Shown piece by piece: positions 37,501 to 46,645 of a DNA stretch of 64,000 nt. The position numbers were made by a program, and so were the translations under genes. The stretch's first letter is position 1. The number at the start of each line of letters is the position of its first letter. The notes below the pieces were generated by a model. That model was not told where the DNA came from, did not search any database, and worked only from the letters and a program-made list of their open reading frames with translations. This stretch comes from Methanoregulaceae archaeon UBA467 (GTDB lineage Archaea; Halobacteriota; Methanomicrobia; Methanomicrobiales; Methanospirillaceae): NCBI GenBank assembly GCA_002503825.1, contig DASP01000002.1, forward strand, positions 1 through 64,000, in the 5' to 3' direction.

Positions 37501-38416
37501 AATAATACATATCTCTTAAGGATTTTTGAATTGGAAAAAAAGGGGAAAAATTAATTATTTCCTGTATTTTCCTGATATCTGCAACTTGTGAAGGGATATC
37601 ATTTCGGGTTGAATAATTTTTCAGATATCTGACGGGGTAATTTTTTGAGGTAATTTCTTCTAATAATTTCAATATTTCTTTAATCGAATAATTCCTCCCT
37701 GATCCAATATTGAATATATTACCGGCACATACATGTGCAAAATCAGGGTGGTTGATAATCTTCCATATCGCCCATACTACATCCCTTACATCAATGAAAT
37801 CTCTGCGTGAATCCAAAGTATTTAATTCAAGACTTGTTCTTTTTCCCTCTTCAAATTCATTTACCTGCCTGAGGATATTTCCAATGACAAAATCTGGGGA
37901 TTGACCCGGACCTATGATATTAAAAGGCCTGAATATTACGACAGGCAAACCAAATCGCTGATGATAACTTAACGCTAAAAGGATCTCCGCTACCTTTGAA
38001 ATTCCATAATTCGTTAATGGCTTTAAAGCTGCCTCTTCTGAGATTGGATCCTCTCCTGCATAACCATACTCCGCAGAAGATCCAAAAACGAGAAACAAGG
38101 AGTTGATATTTGAGGAAACTACCGCATTAAATAAATTTTTTGTTCCTTTCACATTCACATCAAGCAGGGAATGTAGATCATCCCCTCTGATACCTGCGAG
38201 GTGAATTATTATATCCGGGTGTATTTTTCGAATAATTGAAAAAATCTCATGATAATCTGTGAGGTCGCACTCGAAATATTTGATTTTATCAGTATTTTCA
38301 AGTAGATGACTGTGAACCAAGCCATAAATCTGGATATTATCATTTTTTTGTAAAGAAATGTGGTCTACTAAATATTTTCCAACGAAACCAGATGATCCAG
38401 TAATCAAAATTTTCAT
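37493..38416 (-). CDS. NAD-dependent epimerase/dehydratase, Rmd-like
   Basis: A 307-aa extended SDR. The Rossmann motif is ILITGSSGFVGKYL at the N-terminus. FGSSAEYG holds the active-site Ser, YxxxK is in NYGISKVAEILL, and FRPFNIIGPGQ follows. This pattern is like GDP-4-keto-6-deoxymannose reductases (Rmd), which would complete GDP-rhamnose synthesis with Gmd at 20123. A different sugar substrate is possible. It is the last gene of the long minus-strand series, overlaps the sugar-nucleotidyltransferase by 4 nt, and meets the convergent GT-B-like gene with an 8-nt overlap of ends. Confidence 0.85.
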   Translation of the reverse strand: MKILITGSSGFVGKYLVDHISLQKNDNIQIYGLVHSHLLENTDKIKYFECDLTDYHEIFSIIRKIHPDIIIHLAGIRGDDLHSLLDVNVKGTKNLFNAVVSSNINSLFLVFGSSAEYGYAGEDPISEEAALKPLTNYGISKVAEILLALSYHQRFGLPVVIFRPFNIIGPGQSPDFVIGNILRQVNEFEEGKRTSLELNTLDSRRDFIDVRDVVWAIWKIINHPDFAHVCAGNIFNIGSGRNYSIKEILKLLEEITSKNYPVRYLKNYSTRNDIPSQVADIRKIQEIINFSPFFPIQKSLRDMYYSK

Positions 38417-39117
38417 GGACAGAATCTCGTTTTTTGATCTTCAAATTCTTCTATTGCTTTTTGATAATCATCAGGACGACCAATATCCAGCCAATATCCA
38501 GTGAAAGGATAACTAAAGACAGATTCCCCGTGAGATATCAAATCATACATGAGTTGATCGAACCCATACGCCTTCTCCTTTGGGACATATGTTAAAATTG
38601 TCCTGTTAAGAAAATAAATACCCATACTCACTTCATAATACAACCTTGGTTTTTCTTGAAAATTAACCACCCGATCCTGATCATCGGATTGTAATACCCC
38701 GAAATCAATATTAACTTCTCTTTTAAAGGTCGATACAGTGATTAATGATTTCTTTGATTGGTGATAACTCAACATTTCGGAATAATTCAAATCTGTTAGA
38801 ATATCACCATTCATTACAAGAAATGTTTTTTCCAAATCCTTTATCAGGTGTAATGGCCCTATTGTCCCCAATGGCCTATTTTCATGGCTAAACCGGATAA
38901 ACGGTGAAATATCTCGCCTATTAGACATATATGCTACAATAAGTTCATGAAGATATCCTGTACTGATTATGATATCATCAAAACCATATTTAACCAATTG
39001 ACGAATGATGACTTCAAGTATGGGAATATCCCCAATCGGCATTAGAGGTTTTGGCAGTACTGTGGTATATGGTAACAAACGTCTCCCTTTTCCTCCTGCA
39101 AGAATTACTGCCTGCAT
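38413..39117 (-). CDS. Sugar-1-phosphate nucleotidyltransferase
   Basis: A 234-aa nucleotidyltransferase. The NTP-binding start is AVILAGGKGRRLLPYTTVLP, followed by KPLMPIGDIPILEV. FLVMNGDILTDLN carries the metal-binding Asp, and GYWLDIGRPDDY is near the end. This is the RfbA/PtmE-like group that makes NDP-sugars from sugar-1-phosphates. Its position between an Rmd-like and a LegB-like gene resembles clusters in which a GDP- or UDP-amino-sugar feeds nonulosonate synthesis. The nucleotide used is not determinable here. Confidence 0.85.
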   Translation of the reverse strand: MQAVILAGGKGRRLLPYTTVLPKPLMPIGDIPILEVIIRQLVKYGFDDIIISTGYLHELIVAYMSNRRDISPFIRFSHENRPLGTIGPLHLIKDLEKTFLVMNGDILTDLNYSEMLSYHQSKKSLITVSTFKREVNIDFGVLQSDDQDRVVNFQEKPRLYYEVSMGIYFLNRTILTYVPKEKAYGFDQLMYDLISHGESVFSYPFTGYWLDIGRPDDYQKAIEEFEDQKTRFCP

Positions 39118-39130
39118 TTATTACACCAAG

Positions 39131-40126
39131 TTAAACAATATAGCTATCCGCCTTATAATGCTCAATATTCTGTTCCATCCAATTTATTGTACTGTTAATT
39201 CCAGATGACAGGGATGTTTGGGGTTCCCAGTTAAGTGTCCTTTTAGCCAATGAATTATTACAGATTAACGCTTTTACTTCGCTTTGTTCGGGTCTTACAC
39301 GAGAATCATCAGATTGGAGTTGTATATCAGGATCAATGATTTCAATTATCATTTCAGCCAGATTTCTGATAGTAATTCCTTTTCCATTTCCAATATTAAT
39401 GATTTTTCCAATTGCAGCATTGGAATTTCCCATTTTTAAAAATCCCGCAACTGTATCTTTAACAAAGGTAAAATCTCTAATGGGTGAAAGTGAGCCGAGT
39501 TTAATCGTCCGGTTAATAATCGCTTGGGATATGATACTCGGTATAATTGCTCTGGCAGATTGACGGGGGCCATATGCATTGAAAGGTCGAATTATCGCTA
39601 CTGGAAGGTTAAAAGAACAGTAAAAAGCTTCGGCAAGTTTGTCTGCACCAATCTTTGTTGCTGAATATGGGGATTGCCCTTTAATTGGATGTTTTTCATC
39701 GATTGGAGTATATTCTGCTGTCCCATATACTTCACTTGTTGAAGTATGAATAACCCGTTCGATATCTGATTCTTGAGCTGCCTGAAGTATATTGTAGGTT
39801 CCTATGATATTAGTGCGAATATATGATTCCGGTGCAGAATAGGAATATGGAATCCCGATAAGTGCGGCAAGATGAAAGATAATATCCTTATCAGTTATCG
39901 CATTTTTTACAAATAAAAAATCTTCGATATTTCCCGATATAACAGAAAAATTTTCATATTTTCTTAGATGTTCCACGTTTCCCCAATGATTTCTACTATT
40001 ATAATGGATAAATGCGGTTACATCCGCATTGTTTTCCAGAAGAGCTTCGACAAGATGACTTCCGATAAAACCGGCTGCTCCTGTGACTAATACTTTTTTC
40101 CCTCGATAATTCACGATGATCACCAA
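39131..40126 (-). CDS. legB: LegB-like NDP-sugar 4,6-dehydratase
   Basis: A 331-aa SDR. The Rossmann motif is VLVTGAAGFIGSHLVEALLE. IFHLAALIGIPYSYSAPESY, TSTSEVYGTAEYTPIDEKHP and SPYSATKIGADKLAEAFYCS closely follow the LegB pattern, including YxxxK. FNAYGPRQSARAIIP and LGSLSPIRDFTFVKDT complete the match. LegB makes the 4-keto-6-deoxy form of NDP-GlcNAc, the first step of legionaminic-acid synthesis. NeuB and a CMP-transferase are present in this locus, but a dedicated LegC aminotransferase is not certain: the only PLP enzyme is the DegT gene at 44511. The first residues (MVIIVNY) may be an overextension. Confidence 0.85.
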   Translation of the reverse strand: MVIIVNYRGKKVLVTGAAGFIGSHLVEALLENNADVTAFIHYNSRNHWGNVEHLRKYENFSVISGNIEDFLFVKNAITDKDIIFHLAALIGIPYSYSAPESYIRTNIIGTYNILQAAQESDIERVIHTSTSEVYGTAEYTPIDEKHPIKGQSPYSATKIGADKLAEAFYCSFNLPVAIIRPFNAYGPRQSARAIIPSIISQAIINRTIKLGSLSPIRDFTFVKDTVAGFLKMGNSNAAIGKIINIGNGKGITIRNLAEMIIEIIDPDIQLQSDDSRVRPEQSEVKALICNNSLAKRTLNWEPQTSLSSGINSTINWMEQNIEHYKADSYIV

Positions 40127-40140
40127 TATATTAAAATTTA

Positions 40141-41163
40141 CTAATCTATGTTATTTTTTTTTAGGAACAAAATAATTTCCTTAAGCTGTTTTCGGCGTTT
40201 TTTAAGGGAAAAATCATTAATTATTCTATCTCGAGGATAAAGTGCATTTCCTATATCCAATGCCATTCTAATGGCTAAAGCAGTATCTTTTGGATCACCA
40301 AATTTTGCATAATAGCCGCTATCCCCAATAGCAGTTTTTATACCTTGAACCTCAGTTCCAACAGGAATGCAGCCACACAACATCGCTTCACACAGTGCTG
40401 TTGGAAGCCCTTCCCGAGCGGATAATTGACAATAAATCTTTGCATTTTGATAGTATTCAAGGACTTTTTCGGTGGGCAAATAACCAAGCAAGGATACATT
40501 CGACGGAGAAATATTCTTCAGATATTTTTCACATTCAATAGAAAGCTTTCCAATATGAACAAATTCATAATCCGAAATATATTTTGCAGTTTCCACAAAT
40601 ACATCCAATCCCTTCAGTCTGAGACGGTTGAGATCACTAACAGAGGCCACAGTCAATATAATATTTCTTTTTTCTCCCTTCGGAAAAAATTTTTCAGGAT
40701 CAAAACCTGTCGGTACAACTTTAATATTATCCCATTTTTTCAATTTTAAGTTATTAATTGCATCCTTTTTCAATCCTTCATCAACTGGTAAAATAATATC
40801 ACAATGATTAAATAAATATTGCATTTTTTTTATCATTCGTTTATTTAAAAGGTTTCCATACTCGAATTCTGGAATTTTGGCAACTTCATAGCCTCCAATT
40901 ACAACAATCGTAGGCTTATTTAGCAACTTTGCGATCCTGACTATATAATACGTAAATTCATCAGCGAACCAAGAAAAAGTGATGTCGCACCAAAAAATTC
41001 CTTTAATTAAATCAAAAAATAATATTATTGCTTTTTTAATTTCGTTTTTACCGATATCAATATCAATTCTACGTGTGTCAAAACACTCCGAAAGTGACTC
41101 CTCGTCCCAATCTATAAACGGACCTTTATCCGCTGATTCGAATAATATTCTTATTTTAGGCAT
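40141..41163 (-). CDS. Glycosyltransferase family 4-like
   Basis: A 340-aa GT-B glycosyltransferase. The donor-binding C-terminal half shows ILTVASVSDLNRLRLKGLD and the YYQNAKIYCQLSAREGLPTA motif. The last contains the ExGLPTALCEAM donor-site element of GT4 enzymes. The N-terminal half lacks a membrane segment, so it acts on a lipid-linked or cytosolic acceptor. Sugar specificity is unreadable. It lies between the LegB-like and the amidotransferase gene. Unlike most neighbours it is separated by a gap of about 73 nt from the next upstream gene. Confidence 0.85.
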   Translation of the reverse strand: MPKIRILFESADKGPFIDWDEESLSECFDTRRIDIDIGKNEIKKAIILFFDLIKGIFWCDITFSWFADEFTYYIVRIAKLLNKPTIVVIGGYEVAKIPEFEYGNLLNKRMIKKMQYLFNHCDIILPVDEGLKKDAINNLKLKKWDNIKVVPTGFDPEKFFPKGEKRNIILTVASVSDLNRLRLKGLDVFVETAKYISDYEFVHIGKLSIECEKYLKNISPSNVSLLGYLPTEKVLEYYQNAKIYCQLSAREGLPTALCEAMLCGCIPVGTEVQGIKTAIGDSGYYAKFGDPKDTALAIRMALDIGNALYPRDRIINDFSLKKRRKQLKEIILFLKKNNID

Positions 41164-41236
41164 TTCATTATCGAATTGTTCATTTTCTCAAATAATGTTA
41201 CGGTATAAAGTAATTAATAAAAAATTAACTATAAAA

Positions 41237-42367
41237 TCAAATGTTAATCCTCCTTCCTGAAATAACATTATAACTGCTAAATATTAATCGTTGGATCGAG
41301 GGATGTAACATCCAATCATGCGGATAATCATAATAAGTTTTTTTGGGTAAATTCATGATTCTTTCAAATTCATCTTTAGTAATTCCTAATTTTTTAATGA
41401 CATATTCTTTATCCTGTTCCTGTAGTTCTAACGGATATGGTTCATTATTTAATTCTTCCAATGCTTCTGATCGGGTAATTTCACCTGAACAAATCAAACT
41501 TGACAGATGCGTTCTTCTTTTATCATATCCAAATTTTTTTGGCAGAATATACCCCTGATAAAATCGTGTATAAATCGATTCGTAATGTTTCCCTCCATAA
41601 TATTTCCAGCCCAATTCATTTTCAAGGATTGTTATTGCATCTTTCTTAGAATAATCAAGATAATTTAAAATATTTACAGTTTTACAGGTAATTAAATATT
41701 TTTGATATGTAAAATAACTTATATGTGGAAAAGTCTGAAGTGGGATATGTCCATATTGCTTTTGTATGTTTTTGATATATTTCCAATCCAGATGACCCTG
41801 CGACCAGGCTTTTGGCAGATGTGATTCTGTTCGAATGTTACATCCAAAAACAATATACTTTATTTTGTTTACCTCTGCTATTTGATATAAAATTGCATTA
41901 ATTGCATGATCGCTGGGGATTTCAGAATCAGGAGTTGAAGCATATAAAAAAGACAGCTGTAAATCCTTAAATTCCTCCCAATCGATCACATATGTATAAA
42001 GATCAATATCAAGTTTTTTTAAGAATAATTCAATATTTTTTACAGCAAGTTCAGAATTCCATCCATTATCGAGATGCACGGCCAAAGGACGCAATCCAAA
42101 TTCTTTCACCTTGTATGCTACATATGTACTATCTACCCCACCACTAACACCAATTATACAATCATATTCTTTTCCAGTTCCAGTTTTTTTAATTTTATCT
42201 ATAATATGCTTTAATTTTTCTTTCCCCTGCTCACCATCAAATACATATCTCTTGACCAATTCGTCATACTGCCGGCAGTGATTACATATACCGTTATCAT
42301 CGAATTGAATATCTGGGTCTGTTATGTCCATCACACAACGATTGCAAATCTGATATTTTTTTTCCAT
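41237..42367 (-). CDS. wbpG: N-acetyl sugar amidotransferase (WbpG/PseA-like)
   Basis: A 376-aa enzyme that turns an N-acetyl into an N-acetamidino group on a nucleotide sugar using ammonia. The ATP pyrophosphatase PP-loop is IGVSGGVDSTYVAYK near residue 67. Two Cys pairs at the N-terminus (CNRCVMD and CNHC) and FGCNIRTESHLPKAW match the family. I prefer the ATG at 42367 (MEKKYQICNRC) to 42373. HisF-like and HisH-like genes directly upstream provide the ammonia, as in Pseudomonas O-antigen clusters (WbpG-HisH2-HisF2). This is strong evidence for an amidino sugar. Confidence 0.9.
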   Translation of the reverse strand: MEKKYQICNRCVMDITDPDIQFDDNGICNHCRQYDELVKRYVFDGEQGKEKLKHIIDKIKKTGTGKEYDCIIGVSGGVDSTYVAYKVKEFGLRPLAVHLDNGWNSELAVKNIELFLKKLDIDLYTYVIDWEEFKDLQLSFLYASTPDSEIPSDHAINAILYQIAEVNKIKYIVFGCNIRTESHLPKAWSQGHLDWKYIKNIQKQYGHIPLQTFPHISYFTYQKYLITCKTVNILNYLDYSKKDAITILENELGWKYYGGKHYESIYTRFYQGYILPKKFGYDKRRTHLSSLICSGEITRSEALEELNNEPYPLELQEQDKEYVIKKLGITKDEFERIMNLPKKTYYDYPHDWMLHPSIQRLIFSSYNVISGRRINI

Positions 42368-42395
42368 AATCAAAACACCTCTATTATAAGAATTA

Positions 42396-43157
42396 TCATA
42401 TCAGCACTTTTTTTAATTCATCATCAGTGGGGAAATTTATCAAGACAGCCCGATGTTTTCCATAATAAACAAACATGCTGCCAGCTGCGACTGCTGAAGC
42501 TCCACCTTCATATACAGCTGCCCCGAAGTCTTCAATTTTACCGGCTCCACCACATGCTACTACCGGAATTGAAACAGATTCTGAAATGGATTTTATCAAG
42601 GGAATGTCGTACCCTGTCTGGCTTCCGTCACGATCAATAGAATTGATAATTATTTCTCCAGCACCCAATTTTTCCATTTCTTGAACTAATTGTACAGGAT
42701 TATATTTTGTTTTAATTTTTCCACCCGAAATAAATACTTCATAAAAACCAAAAATATTCTTTTTTGCATCAATAGAAACCACAATACTCTGACTTCCAAA
42801 CATATCTGACGCATTTTTTATAAACTCCGGATTGTGAATTGCATACGAATTAATTACAACTTTTTCAACACCTGTATTTAAAATTCGCTGAATATCGTGG
42901 GTTGTTTTTATTCCCCCACCGTATCCAAGAGGCATAAAACATTCGCTTGCAATATCAGAAATAATTTCGAAATTAATCCTTTTTTCCTCTATTGATGCGG
43001 TTATATCGAGAAAAATTAATTCATGGACTCCTTTTTCGTTAAAAATTCTAATAGCGTTGATTGGATCCCCTACATATTTTGGATCTTTGAACTTTACAGT
43101 TTTAACTAATCCTGCATTTTTTAATAATAGACAGGGAATAACGCGAGTTCTGATCAT
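42396..43157 (-). CDS. hisF: HisF-like ammonia-channel subunit (WbpG partner)
   Basis: A 253-aa TIM-barrel protein of the HisF family (RVIPCLLLKNAGLVKTVKF, DPINAIRIFNEKGVHELIFL, SIDAKKN, GAGEIIINSIDRDG). In histidine HisF the first strand reads CLDVK with a catalytic Asp. Here it reads CLLLK, so that Asp is missing. This supports a role in passing ammonia from the HisH-like glutaminase to the WbpG-like enzyme rather than histidine synthesis. It lies 22 nt ahead of the amidotransferase and 18 nt after the HisH-like gene. The symbol reflects family only. Confidence 0.88.
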   Translation of the reverse strand: MIRTRVIPCLLLKNAGLVKTVKFKDPKYVGDPINAIRIFNEKGVHELIFLDITASIEEKRINFEIISDIASECFMPLGYGGGIKTTHDIQRILNTGVEKVVINSYAIHNPEFIKNASDMFGSQSIVVSIDAKKNIFGFYEVFISGGKIKTKYNPVQLVQEMEKLGAGEIIINSIDRDGSQTGYDIPLIKSISESVSIPVVACGGAGKIEDFGAAVYEGGASAVAAGSMFVYYGKHRAVLINFPTDDELKKVLI

Positions 43158-43175
43158 ATTTGCTATCTTAATCAG

Positions 43176-43787
43176 TTATATTCTGGAGAAATTCTCCAGT
43201 AATTTCATACCATATTTGTGGCTTTTTTCCGGATGGAACTGAACACCAATAATGTTATCTCTTGATATTGAAGATACAAAATCATATCCATAATTTGTCG
43301 TTGAAAGGATATCGGTATGATCATTGCATATTACGTGATAAGAATGAACAAAGTAAAACATTGATTCTTTTGTAATATTATCGAACAATAGATTATTCTT
43401 TCTAATATTTATAGGGCCCCAGCCCATATGCGGAATTTTCAAATTTAATTGAGAATCAAATCTAAACTTAATGGTTATCGCATCAAACCAACCCAGGCCA
43501 CCTAATGATCCTTCCTCACTTTGTTTTGTAAAAAGTTGCATGCCCAGACATATCCCTAGAATGGGAATTTTTTTTGCGATAACCTGTTTATTCAGAATAT
43601 CAATCAATTTAAATTCCTTCAGATTATAAGCTCCTTGATCAAAGGAGCCTACTCCAGGTAATATTAATTTATCCGCTTCCTCAAAATCAGTGATATCTGA
43701 TGAAATTTTCGCTTCAACATTTAATTTTTTTAACATATTCAATAAAGAACCAAGATTTCCGAGGCCATAATCAATAATTATTATCAT
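43176..43787 (-). CDS. hisH: HisH-like glutaminase (WbpG partner)
   Basis: A 203-aa class I glutamine amidotransferase. The start is IIIIDYGLGNLGSL, the nucleophile Cys lies in ILGICLGMQLF, and the His/Glu pair is in VQFHPEKSHKYG. It releases ammonia from glutamine for the HisF-like partner and so for the sugar amidotransferase. This is the arrangement known from hisH2-hisF2-wbpG in Pseudomonas. All catalytic residues are present. It is preceded by a 131-bp AT-rich gap that may hold a promoter for the hisH-hisF-wbpG subset. Confidence 0.9.
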   Translation of the reverse strand: MIIIIDYGLGNLGSLLNMLKKLNVEAKISSDITDFEEADKLILPGVGSFDQGAYNLKEFKLIDILNKQVIAKKIPILGICLGMQLFTKQSEEGSLGGLGWFDAITIKFRFDSQLNLKIPHMGWGPINIRKNNLLFDNITKESMFYFVHSYHVICNDHTDILSTTNYGYDFVSSISRDNIIGVQFHPEKSHKYGMKLLENFSRI

Positions 43788-43918
43788 TATTAATCCAACT
43801 TACTGTTTATTTATCTGTAATTTATTAGTTTTTATAAAAAAAATATTCGGCCAAATATTTTGGAAATTACCCTGAATTGATCAATTGGATTCAATATCTA
43901 TATCTATTATTAATGCTA

Positions 43919-44503
43919 TTAAGGTACTGTAAGTAATATTGGCTCACAATTATCCTTTGAAATTCGGAATCTACTATTGCAGCGCTCACAGATATATTCC
44001 CCATCATTTGAATCAATTTTTTCTCCACAGGCACATACCCATCCATGTTGCATTGCATTTACGCCGTAGAAAAGCGAAAATGGAGGCACATCGCAGGTGA
44101 CAACAGCTCCCGCACCTATTAATGCATACTCCCCTATTGTTACTCCGCAGATTATTGTCGCATTGGCTCCGATAGTCGCGCAACGCATAATTTTTGTAGG
44201 GAGGAACTCATGCTTCCGTGAAATAAAACTTCGGGGTGTCAATACATTCGTGAATACTGCACTTGGTCCAATAAATACATCATCTCCAATCTCTATACCC
44301 GCATATATGCTTACATTATTTTTTATCTTCACACGGTTACCAATCTTTGAATGATTCTCAATATATACATTTTGCGATAGGACACATTTTTCGCCAATTT
44401 CTGCTCCGTCAAGAACCGTACAAAACTGCCAGATTTTTGTACCGTTCCCAATTTTTGCTTTTGGGGAGAGATTACTCGTTGGATGAATAAAAAAATCGTT
44501 CAT
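43919..44503 (-). CDS. wbpD: Hexapeptide-repeat N-acetyltransferase (WbpD-like)
   Basis: A 194-aa left-handed beta-helix acetyltransferase, read from repeats such as IGNGTKIW, IGEKCVLSQN, IGNRVKIKNN, IGDDVFIGPSAVFTN and IGANATIICGVTIGEYALIGAGAVVT. It should acetylate the 3-amino group of the UDP-diamino-uronate made by the upstream aminotransferase. The C-terminal tail has a CACGEKI...CERC zinc-ribbon-like motif, seen in a subset of WbpD-type enzymes. The gene follows the aminotransferase by 7 nt, and fits the order dehydrogenase-aminotransferase-acetyltransferase. Confidence 0.9.
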   Translation of the reverse strand: MNDFFIHPTSNLSPKAKIGNGTKIWQFCTVLDGAEIGEKCVLSQNVYIENHSKIGNRVKIKNNVSIYAGIEIGDDVFIGPSAVFTNVLTPRSFISRKHEFLPTKIMRCATIGANATIICGVTIGEYALIGAGAVVTCDVPPFSLFYGVNAMQHGWVCACGEKIDSNDGEYICERCNSRFRISKDNCEPILLTVP

Positions 44504-44510
44504 TATACGA

Positions 44511-45626
44511 TCAGGTCTCCCTTATCAGTTCATTAATAACGTTATCAACAATTATCTGGACGTCCGTTTCTTTCAGTTCGGGATAGAGCGGTAGCGATAA
44601 AATCTGATCTGCTATTTTCTCCGTAATTGGAAGCGAATAATCAAAATGCTTCTGTGAAATATATGCTGGTTGATGATGCAATGGAACAGGATAATGTACT
44701 CCGGCATCAATTCCTCTTTTTTGGAGGCCCTTTAATACCCGATTCCTATCAGGTAACTGGATAACATAAACATAATAAACGTGGCTGCAGTGGGGATTCA
44801 CATGGGGAGTAATGATAGATTTTTCGCCAGAAAATAAGGCAGAATATTGTGCTGCAAGAACATTCCTTTTTTCATTCCATAACCGAAGATATTTAAGTTT
44901 AACAGAGAGGACTGCGGCCTGAATCTCGTCAAGCCGTGAGTTCATTCCTTCAAACTGGTGGATATATTTCTCATGTCTCCCATGGTTTGCCCGCATTTTT
45001 ATTTTTTCAGCGAGGTTAACATCCTTCGTAAAAATTGCGCCTGCATCTCCCCATGCTCCAAGATTTTTTCCTGGATAAAAACTGAAACATGCGGCATCAC
45101 CCCACTGTCCCGGACCCTTTCCCCGGTACAATGCGCCATGTGCCTGAGCAGCATCCTCAATTACTGGAAGATTATGGTCCTCAGCAATTTCATTAATCCA
45201 ATCCATTTCCGCCATCTGACCATAGAGATGAACCGGAACAATTGCCCTTGTACGGTCATTAATTGCCTTTTCGATATTTAAGGGATCGATGAGATACGTA
45301 TCAGGGTTAATATCAACAAAAACTGGGTGATATCCCGCCAGAGTCATTGTTTCTGACGTTGCGATGAATGTATTTGCAACGGTAATAATTTCATCCTTTT
45401 TATTTCCCTGGCCTAATAACTCACGGATGGTGAGATATAGGGCATCAGTCCCATTGCCACAGAGTGCAACACTGCCCCCCCCACAAAAAGAGGCAAACTC
45501 TGTTTCAAATTTTTTACAATAAGGGCCACCAATAAAATGTGCACTATCTATAACATCTTTAATTGCATTATCTAATTCCTCTTTATACGCCGCATATTGC
45601 GCCTTTAAATCAACAAGTGGAATCAT
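44511..45626 (-). CDS. wbpE: DegT/DnrJ/EryC1/StrS aminotransferase (WbpE-like)
   Basis: A 371-aa PLP-dependent sugar aminotransferase. The start is IPLVDLKAQYAAYKEELD. The Asp/Gln pocket is VIEDAAQAHGALYRG. The Schiff-base Lys is in FSFYPGKNLGAWGDAG, and RLDEIQAAVL follows. It transfers an amino group from glutamate to a 3-keto sugar nucleotide. Its partner is the Gfo/Idh dehydrogenase, which it overlaps by 4 nt. It may also serve the nonulosonate route (LegC role), since no other aminotransferase is present in the window. Confidence 0.9.
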   Translation of the reverse strand: MIPLVDLKAQYAAYKEELDNAIKDVIDSAHFIGGPYCKKFETEFASFCGGGSVALCGNGTDALYLTIRELLGQGNKKDEIITVANTFIATSETMTLAGYHPVFVDINPDTYLIDPLNIEKAINDRTRAIVPVHLYGQMAEMDWINEIAEDHNLPVIEDAAQAHGALYRGKGPGQWGDAACFSFYPGKNLGAWGDAGAIFTKDVNLAEKIKMRANHGRHEKYIHQFEGMNSRLDEIQAAVLSVKLKYLRLWNEKRNVLAAQYSALFSGEKSIITPHVNPHCSHVYYVYVIQLPDRNRVLKGLQKRGIDAGVHYPVPLHHQPAYISQKHFDYSLPITEKIADQILSLPLYPELKETDVQIIVDNVINELIRET

Positions 45627-46645
45627 AAATCCCTCAAATGAACCTTGGTCGGAGTTCCCCCGTTTTTCATCGAGAATGAGAGGGATTCGAGCACTGCATT
45701 TATCTCAGAACCATGTGTCCCATCAGTGACAGGATTTTGCCTTGTTTGCACACAATGAATAAAATGCCGTAGTTCGACACCAAGAGGTTCAGGAAGAGTA
45801 ATTGGTATAATATTTTTATCCCTATTTCGCATCAATATCTTACCTTCAGGCCCGATTATCGCATTTTTATCATGAATAACAACTGGTGCCGTGGGATTTG
45901 TGTCATCATAGACGATCATTTTTTCTGTCCCTAAAATGATCATCTTCCTTACCTTTTGAGGATCCAACCATGAAAAATGTAAATATACAGTTATACCCTG
46001 AGGATAAACCAACTTTCCCACAACAATGTCCGCCTTTGGCATTACCGGATTCAACACATTAAATCCCCATGCCGCTACTTCTGTCGGTGTGCTCCCAATA
46101 AGATAATTGCATATCGAGATATCATGCGGACCAAGGTTCCATAAAACATCAACATCAGTCCTTATTTGACCTAATGCCAAGCGTTCGCTATAAATATGAA
46201 GAATTTTACCAATTTCTCCCTTCGCAATAATTTTTTTCAGAGTCCGGACATATTCACTATATAAAAAAGTGTGACCAACCATTAATACGCGGTTATTATC
46301 CTTTGAAATCTGCGTAAGCATCAATGCATCATCATAAGTCGTTGCAAGCGGTTTCTCAACAAGAACATCAATCCCACATTCCAACGCCTGGCGGGCCAGC
46401 ATTGAATGTGTAGTTGCCGGGGTCACGATCACTACCCCTTCTGGCTTTGTATGCTTGATCATGTCATCGAATGAATTAAAAAGGGGAATGTCAGGATATT
46501 GCATCTTTACACGGTTTAGTGCATCTTTAGAGAGATCACAAACTCCTGCTAATTGCACTTCTTCCATATTAGTTAGATTTCGAATTATATTCGGGCCCCA
46601 ATAACCAACCCCAACAACTCCAATACGAACACTATTATTATTCAT
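45623..46645 (-). CDS. wbpB: Gfo/Idh/MocA oxidoreductase (WbpB/WlbA-like)
   Basis: A 340-aa NAD-dependent sugar dehydrogenase. The Rossmann start is IGVVGVGYWGPNIIRNL, with the EKP catalytic-Lys motif in VLVEKPLATTYDDAL and a following HTFLYSEYV. It oxidises C-3 of a UDP-N-acetylglucosaminuronate, preparing it for amination. Overlaps of 4 nt link it to the uridylyltransferase on one side and the aminotransferase on the other. The GxGYWG pattern is characteristic of WlbA/WbpB-type enzymes. Confidence 0.9.
   Translation of the reverse strand: MNNNSVRIGVVGVGYWGPNIIRNLTNMEEVQLAGVCDLSKDALNRVKMQYPDIPLFNSFDDMIKHTKPEGVVIVTPATTHSMLARQALECGIDVLVEKPLATTYDDALMLTQISKDNNRVLMVGHTFLYSEYVRTLKKIIAKGEIGKILHIYSERLALGQIRTDVDVLWNLGPHDISICNYLIGSTPTEVAAWGFNVLNPVMPKADIVVGKLVYPQGITVYLHFSWLDPQKVRKMIILGTEKMIVYDDTNPTAPVVIHDKNAIIGPEGKILMRNRDKNIIPITLPEPLGVELRHFIHCVQTRQNPVTDGTHGSEINAVLESLSFSMKNGGTPTKVHLRDL

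Noticed and set aside
42396..43787. HisH and HisF taken as histidine-biosynthesis enzymes
   Set aside because: They lie beside a WbpG-like amidotransferase, and the HisF-like protein lacks the first catalytic Asp, so a sugar-amidination role fits better.
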